Positions 6,419 through 9,451 of a stretch of 9,451 nucleotides of DNA are shown one piece after another (the stretch's first letter is position 1; each line of letters opens with the position of its first letter). The stretch comes from Clostridia bacterium. Lineage in GTDB: Bacteria; Bacillota_A; Clostridia; Oscillospirales; CAG-272. Both the position numbers and the translations under genes were made by a program. The stretch lies in NCBI GenBank assembly GCA_017452945.1, contig JAFTLD010000055.1, positions 1 through 9,451 on the forward strand, in the 5' to 3' direction. The notes beneath the pieces were generated by a model. It made no database searches, had not been told where the DNA came from, and worked only from the letters and a program-made list of their open reading frames with translations.

Positions 6419-7831
6419 GTGGTCTTTTCATCATTGATCTTTTTGTTTGCATATTTAACGCTGACGCTGGCGATCTACTACGTTGTACCGAGAAAATGGC
6501 GCAACGTGGTGCTTTTTGTCGTCTCGCTTTTGTTCTACGGATGGGGTGAGCCTGTCTATATTGGCCTTATGCTGATCTCAATCACGGTGGCCTACGTGGG
6601 CGGCTTCTTTATTGAAAAATACCGTCACACATCACCGGGCAAGTGCAAGGCAGCCATGTTTATCTCGCTCTCTCTCAACCTGTCGTGTTTGCTGTTTTTC
6701 AAATACTTCAACTTCACCATGGAAACGCTCTCGCTCATTCCGTTCTTGCAGGGGATTGCAAAACCCATTGAGGGCTTGAAGCTTCCCGTGGGGATCTCAT
6801 TCTACACTTTTCAGATCATGTCGTACACGATAGACCTGTACCGCCATGAAACCGAGGTGCAGAAAAACTATATCGCGTTCGGTACCTACGTGACGCTGTT
6901 TCCGCAGCTGATCGCGGGTCCCATCGTGCGCTACCGCGACGTGGACGACCAGCTGATGAGCCGTCGCGAGAATATGGCTGATATCGCAGCGGGTGTGCGC
7001 CGTTTTTGCGTGGGTCTTGCCAAAAAGGTACTGCTGGGTGACGCTGCAGCTGCTGCGTTTGCGTATTTTTCCGAGGCAGCGGGGCTTGAGCATACTGCGC
7101 TTGGCGCATGGATGACCGTGATCTGCTACACTTTGCACATTTACTACGACTTCTCCGGATACTCCGACATGGCGATAGGCCTTGGTAAAATGTTCGGATT
7201 CCATTTCGTGGAAAACTTCGATTATCCTTATATTTCAAAGAGTATTACCGAATTCTGGCGTCGCTGGCACATCACGCTTTCCACCTGGTTCCGCGAGTAC
7301 GTTTATATCCCGCTTGGCGGCAACCGCAAGGGGAAAGCGCGCCAGTATCTCAACTTAGCGGCTGTTTGGCTGCTGACGGGACTTTGGCACGGTGCGTCAT
7401 GGAATTTTGTGTTGTGGGGTGTGTATTTTTTGGTCATTCTGGTCATCGAAAAGGCGTTTTTGCTCAAGGCGCTCGACAAGATCCCGCGTGTGTTCTCGCA
7501 TTTGTACGCGCTTTTGCTGATCGGCATCGGCTGGATCATTTTCGCGTTTCCCAATCTTTCCGAGGGCTGGGCAATCTTTACGGGGCTTTTCGGTGCGGGT
7601 ACGGTCGGCTTTGCGTCTCCCGTGGTGCTTTACGAGGCGTTGCGTTATCTGCCGCTCTTGCTGATCTGCTTTGTAGGCGCCACACCGTTGCCCAAAAAGC
7701 TGTTTGAAAAAATCAAGGACAAGCCCGTGGTTATGTACGCCACTCCCGTGATCTGTGCGCTGATTTTGGTGCTTTGCACGGCGTATCTGGTGGATTCCAC
7801 GTTCAGTCCTTTCCTGTATTATATTTTCTGA
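6419..7831 (+). CDS. MBOAT family O-acyltransferase, AlgI-like
   Basis: 470-residue polytopic membrane protein that should pass acyl, most likely acetyl, groups across the membrane to a surface polysaccharide. It starts with GTG; AGGGGAG (6406-6412) lies 6 bases upstream and the N-terminus MVFSSLIFLFAYLTL is typical of AlgI-like proteins. Family motifs in order are LPVGISFYTFQ (122-132), PQLIAGPIVRY (162-172), YYDFSGYSDMAIG (242-254), EFWRRWHITLSTWFREYVYI (278-297) and GLWHGASWNFVLWG (321-334). The last contains H324, matching the essential MBOAT histidine; H284 is the second conserved one. Hydrophobic segments run through most of the chain. The DHHW partner starts 12 bases downstream, an AlgI-AlgX/AlgJ-like pairing. 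It is less likely to be DltB, as no dltA, dltC or dltD lies nearby. The acetylated polymer is unknown. Confidence 0.95.
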   Translation: MVFSSLIFLFAYLTLTLAIYYVVPRKWRNVVLFVVSLLFYGWGEPVYIGLMLISITVAYVGGFFIEKYRHTSPGKCKAAMFISLSLNLSCLLFFKYFNFTMETLSLIPFLQGIAKPIEGLKLPVGISFYTFQIMSYTIDLYRHETEVQKNYIAFGTYVTLFPQLIAGPIVRYRDVDDQLMSRRENMADIAAGVRRFCVGLAKKVLLGDAAAAAFAYFSEAAGLEHTALGAWMTVICYTLHIYYDFSGYSDMAIGLGKMFGFHFVENFDYPYISKSITEFWRRWHITLSTWFREYVYIPLGGNRKGKARQYLNLAAVWLLTGLWHGASWNFVLWGVYFLVILVIEKAFLLKALDKIPRVFSHLYALLLIGIGWIIFAFPNLSEGWAIFTGLFGAGTVGFASPVVLYEALRYLPLLLICFVGATPLPKKLFEKIKDKPVVMYATPVICALILVLCTAYLVDSTFSPFLYYIF

Positions 7832-7843
7832 GAGGAGGCAGGC

Positions 7844-9040
7844 ATGAAGCATCAAAAAATCACCAATATTCTGACCTTCGTTCTGTTTGTCGTTCCTCTT
7901 GCGTTGGGGCTTATATTCTTTATTGCATTACCCGATCAGGATTTTTCCGCTGAAGAGAATCGCTCTCTTCAAACGCTCCCCGAGCTGACCTGGGAATCGC
8001 TTTCCGAGGGTAAATTCGGCCAACAGATGAACAGCTATTTTGCCGATCAGTTCCCGGCGCGTGACGCCCTTGTGGGCATCAAAGGCTTCTTTGAGCTGGC
8101 TCTTGGAAAAGGGGAGAACAACGGTGTTGTGCTGGGACACGACGGCCAGCTGGCCGTGCGCTGGTTTGACGCGTATATCGACCGCTTGACGCGCGTCTAC
8201 GACACCGATTTTTATGCAAAGGAGAGCATTGACGCGCAAACCAGCGCGGTCAATCAATTGCATGCAGATCTTGCCGCGCAAGGCATTGACCTGACCGTGA
8301 TCATTCCGCCCCGTACCTTGGACGTGGTGGGTGCGCAGACACGCTATCCCATGCAGAGCGCGGACGCTTTGTGGAACGACATTGAATCGGGATTTGACGA
8401 GAGCGTGAGCTTCCTTGATCTGCGCGAAGCTATGAAAAGCGCGTATGAGAGCGGTGAGTACGTGTACTACCGCACCGACCACCATTGGACCACCAAGGGG
8501 GCGTACCTTGCCTATCAAAGCTTGATGAGCGAATGGGGCAGGGAGGACGAGATCATTCCAAAGAGCACCTTTACGGTCGAAACCGTGGAAGGGTTTTACG
8601 GCACCACCTGGTCACGCGCAGGCTTTAAGTTTGTCAAGCCCGAAACGGTAGAGCTGTGGCATTTTGAGGGCGAGGACGGCTATACCGTGACCGATCCCGA
8701 AACGGGCGTCAGCTTCAAGGGCTTTTACAACCGCGATTATCTTGAAAAGAAGGATAAATATTCTGCATTTCTGGACGGCACGCACGGCATTCTGATTGTG
8801 ACCAAGGACACGGATGAGCCAAGAGAAACGCTGCTTGTACTCAAGGACTCCTTTTTCAACAGCATGGTGCCTTTTTTGGCACAGCACTACGATCTTGTCG
8901 TGGTCAACCTGTCCGTGGGCGGTGTGCAGCCCTTGCAGACCTATATTGACGAGTACGGTTGTGACGGTGTGCTGATCGTCTACAATGCCGAGAACATCAT
9001 CGAGAACAACGCACTTGTGGGCATCAAGTACGCACCGTAA
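7844..9040 (+). CDS. DHHW family protein, AlgX/AlgJ-like SGNH-type acetyltransferase partner
   Basis: 398 residues. A hydrophobic segment at about 8-29 (uncleaved anchor or signal peptide) should place the rest outside the cell. N-terminal landmarks are ENRSLQTLPELT (38-49) and SYFADQFPARDAL (64-76). The DHHW signature is at 212-215 (YRTDHHWTTKGAY), and KDSFFNS (334-340) near the C-terminal part carries a candidate nucleophile. By analogy with AlgX and AlgJ (Asp-x-His plus Ser), the catalytic residues would be D212, H214 and S336. AGGAGG (7833-7838) lies 5 bases before the ATG, and the gene follows the MBOAT stop by 12 bases, so both are co-transcribed. It probably takes the acyl group exported by the MBOAT protein and transfers it to a cell-surface glycan. 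The family match is strong; the substrate is inferred. Confidence 0.93.
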   Translation: MKHQKITNILTFVLFVVPLALGLIFFIALPDQDFSAEENRSLQTLPELTWESLSEGKFGQQMNSYFADQFPARDALVGIKGFFELALGKGENNGVVLGHDGQLAVRWFDAYIDRLTRVYDTDFYAKESIDAQTSAVNQLHADLAAQGIDLTVIIPPRTLDVVGAQTRYPMQSADALWNDIESGFDESVSFLDLREAMKSAYESGEYVYYRTDHHWTTKGAYLAYQSLMSEWGREDEIIPKSTFTVETVEGFYGTTWSRAGFKFVKPETVELWHFEGEDGYTVTDPETGVSFKGFYNRDYLEKKDKYSAFLDGTHGILIVTKDTDEPRETLLVLKDSFFNSMVPFLAQHYDLVVVNLSVGGVQPLQTYIDEYGCDGVLIVYNAENIIENNALVGIKYAP

Positions 9041-9044
9041 GCCA

Positions 9045-9078
9045 AAACCTCCAAGTCTGATTTCAGACTTGGAGGTTT
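9045..9078 (+). terminator. Hairpin terminator of the MBOAT-DHHW operon
   Basis: A perfect inverted repeat of 16 bases, AAACCTCCAAGTCTGA against its complement, with almost no loop, begins 4 bases after the DHHW stop. The trailing T-run is short (TTTGATTGT), with the A's of the left arm opposite it. It could work in both directions. Confidence 0.75.
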
Positions 9079-9083
9079 GATTG

Positions 9084-9115
9084 TAAAAAGAAAACCACGC
9101 GATAGTCGCGTGGTT
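9084..9115 (-). terminator. Intrinsic terminator for leftward transcription from the right edge
   Basis: A 10-bp stem AACCACGCGA/TCGCGTGGTT (9093-9102 with 9106-9115) with a three-base loop. On the minus strand it is followed by TTCTTTTT; on the plus strand no T-run follows. It implies a transcript arriving from the right, although no convincing minus-strand gene is seen in 9116-9451. Confidence 0.65.
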
Positions 9116-9238
9116 CAATAGAGGTTAACCGAAAAACAGACAAATGCTCTCGTGTCGTTGAGGTGCAACGAAACCCACAAAAAACATGAAACAAACACGC
9201 ATCCGTTTGCAGTTCAGTAACCGTTTTATATTGTCCGA
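9116..9238. other. Intergenic stretch without a supported gene
   Basis: This is A/C-rich sequence between the two hairpins and the inverted-repeat element. On the minus strand a 25-codon frame (9202-9125) ends just before the terminator but has no ribosome site. No RNA gene or promoter is recognised. Confidence 0.4.
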
Positions 9239-9381
9239 TTGTAGGGACAGGCGTCCTCGACTGTCCGGCAAAAGCTATGAAAACAAGTTAATCTTACGGT
9301 AATCGACAAAATAGAGAAGCTCCTAATTGCACAAATGAAACCTACGCCAAAACGGACAGTCGAGGACGCCTGTCCCTTGTA
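9239..9381. repeat. MITE-like element: 24-bp terminal inverted repeats with TTGTA flanking repeat
   Basis: The left arm at 9244-9267 (GGGACAGGCGTCC...) is a perfect inverted copy of the right arm at 9353-9376 (...GACGCCTGTCCC), with 85 bases between. The pair is flanked by TTGTA at 9239-9243 and again at 9377-9381, which looks like a 5-bp target duplication around a 133-bp unit. Each arm also contains a smaller GGACAG...CTGTCC palindrome. No transposase frame is present, so any movement would need an enzyme from elsewhere. The TTGTA copies could instead belong to the repeat itself. Copy number in the genome is unknown. Confidence 0.7.
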
Positions 9382-9413
9382 TAATAAAGTCATCCCCAAA
9401 ATAGGGATAAAAA

Positions 9414-9422
9414 TGGTATAAT
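9414..9422 (+). promoter_or_regulatory. Possible extended -10 promoter pointing out of the window
   Basis: TGGTATAAT is a perfect -10 with an extended TGn motif, but no recognisable -35 lies 16-18 bases upstream. Only 29 bases follow in the window, so no downstream gene can be checked. Confidence 0.3.
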
Positions 9423-9451
9423 AGAGATAACATTGTGGATTGGTTTTGTCC

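Noticed and set aside
7397..7855. 152-codon minus-strand frame over the end of the MBOAT gene and start of DHHW
   Set aside because: It is a shadow of two strongly supported plus-strand genes.
9125..9202. 25-codon minus-strand frame (begins MRVCFMFFVGF) ending just before the leftward terminator
   Set aside because: The position is suggestive, but there is no ribosome site and no recognised family. The frame extends upstream into the repeat arm without another start.

Overview
The window looks like chromosomal DNA from a Gram-positive anaerobe of the class Clostridia (Bacillota), roughly half G+C. The grounds are a tyrosine T-box leader ahead of tyrS, near-consensus sigma-A promoters with 17-bp spacers, strong AAAGGAGG-type ribosome binding sites, and protein families (MBOAT with DHHW, ECF-like sigma with BspA-type LRR) that are common in gut Clostridia. 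The genus cannot be read from this window.

Left part (1-4500, minus strand): two successive paralogous cassettes. Each has an ECF-like sigma-70 factor of exactly 186 residues, whose stop overlaps by four bases (ATGA) the start of a single-pass membrane protein with an extracellular leucine-rich-repeat ectodomain. The right-hand cassette (sigma 3827-4387, LRR protein 2073-3830) ends in a palindromic terminator. The left-hand cassette (sigma 1337-1897, LRR protein 1340 to beyond base 1) starts just after it. The two leaders share a layout: a sigma-A-like promoter followed at once by a TGTCA...TGTCG element that could be an ECF promoter for autoregulation. The likely logic is a membrane-anchored receptor that holds its co-translated sigma factor until an outside signal arrives. 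This is inferred from arrangement and is not shown.

Middle part (4486-6124, minus strand): tyrS, with its own promoter, a roughly 300-nt T-box leader with a UAC specifier, a leader terminator and a terminator after the gene. It is transcribed toward the sigma/LRR cassettes but is separated from them by the terminator.

Right part (6319-9115, plus strand): a consensus promoter drives a two-gene unit, an AlgI-like MBOAT O-acyltransferase and a DHHW/AlgX-like SGNH-type protein, 12 bp apart. It is a compact module for acetylating a surface polysaccharide, ended by a long hairpin.

Right edge (9116-9451): no convincing gene. It holds a minus-oriented terminator hairpin, a 133-bp MITE-like element with 24-bp perfect terminal inverted repeats and a 5-bp TTGTA flanking repeat, and a possible promoter pointing out of the window.
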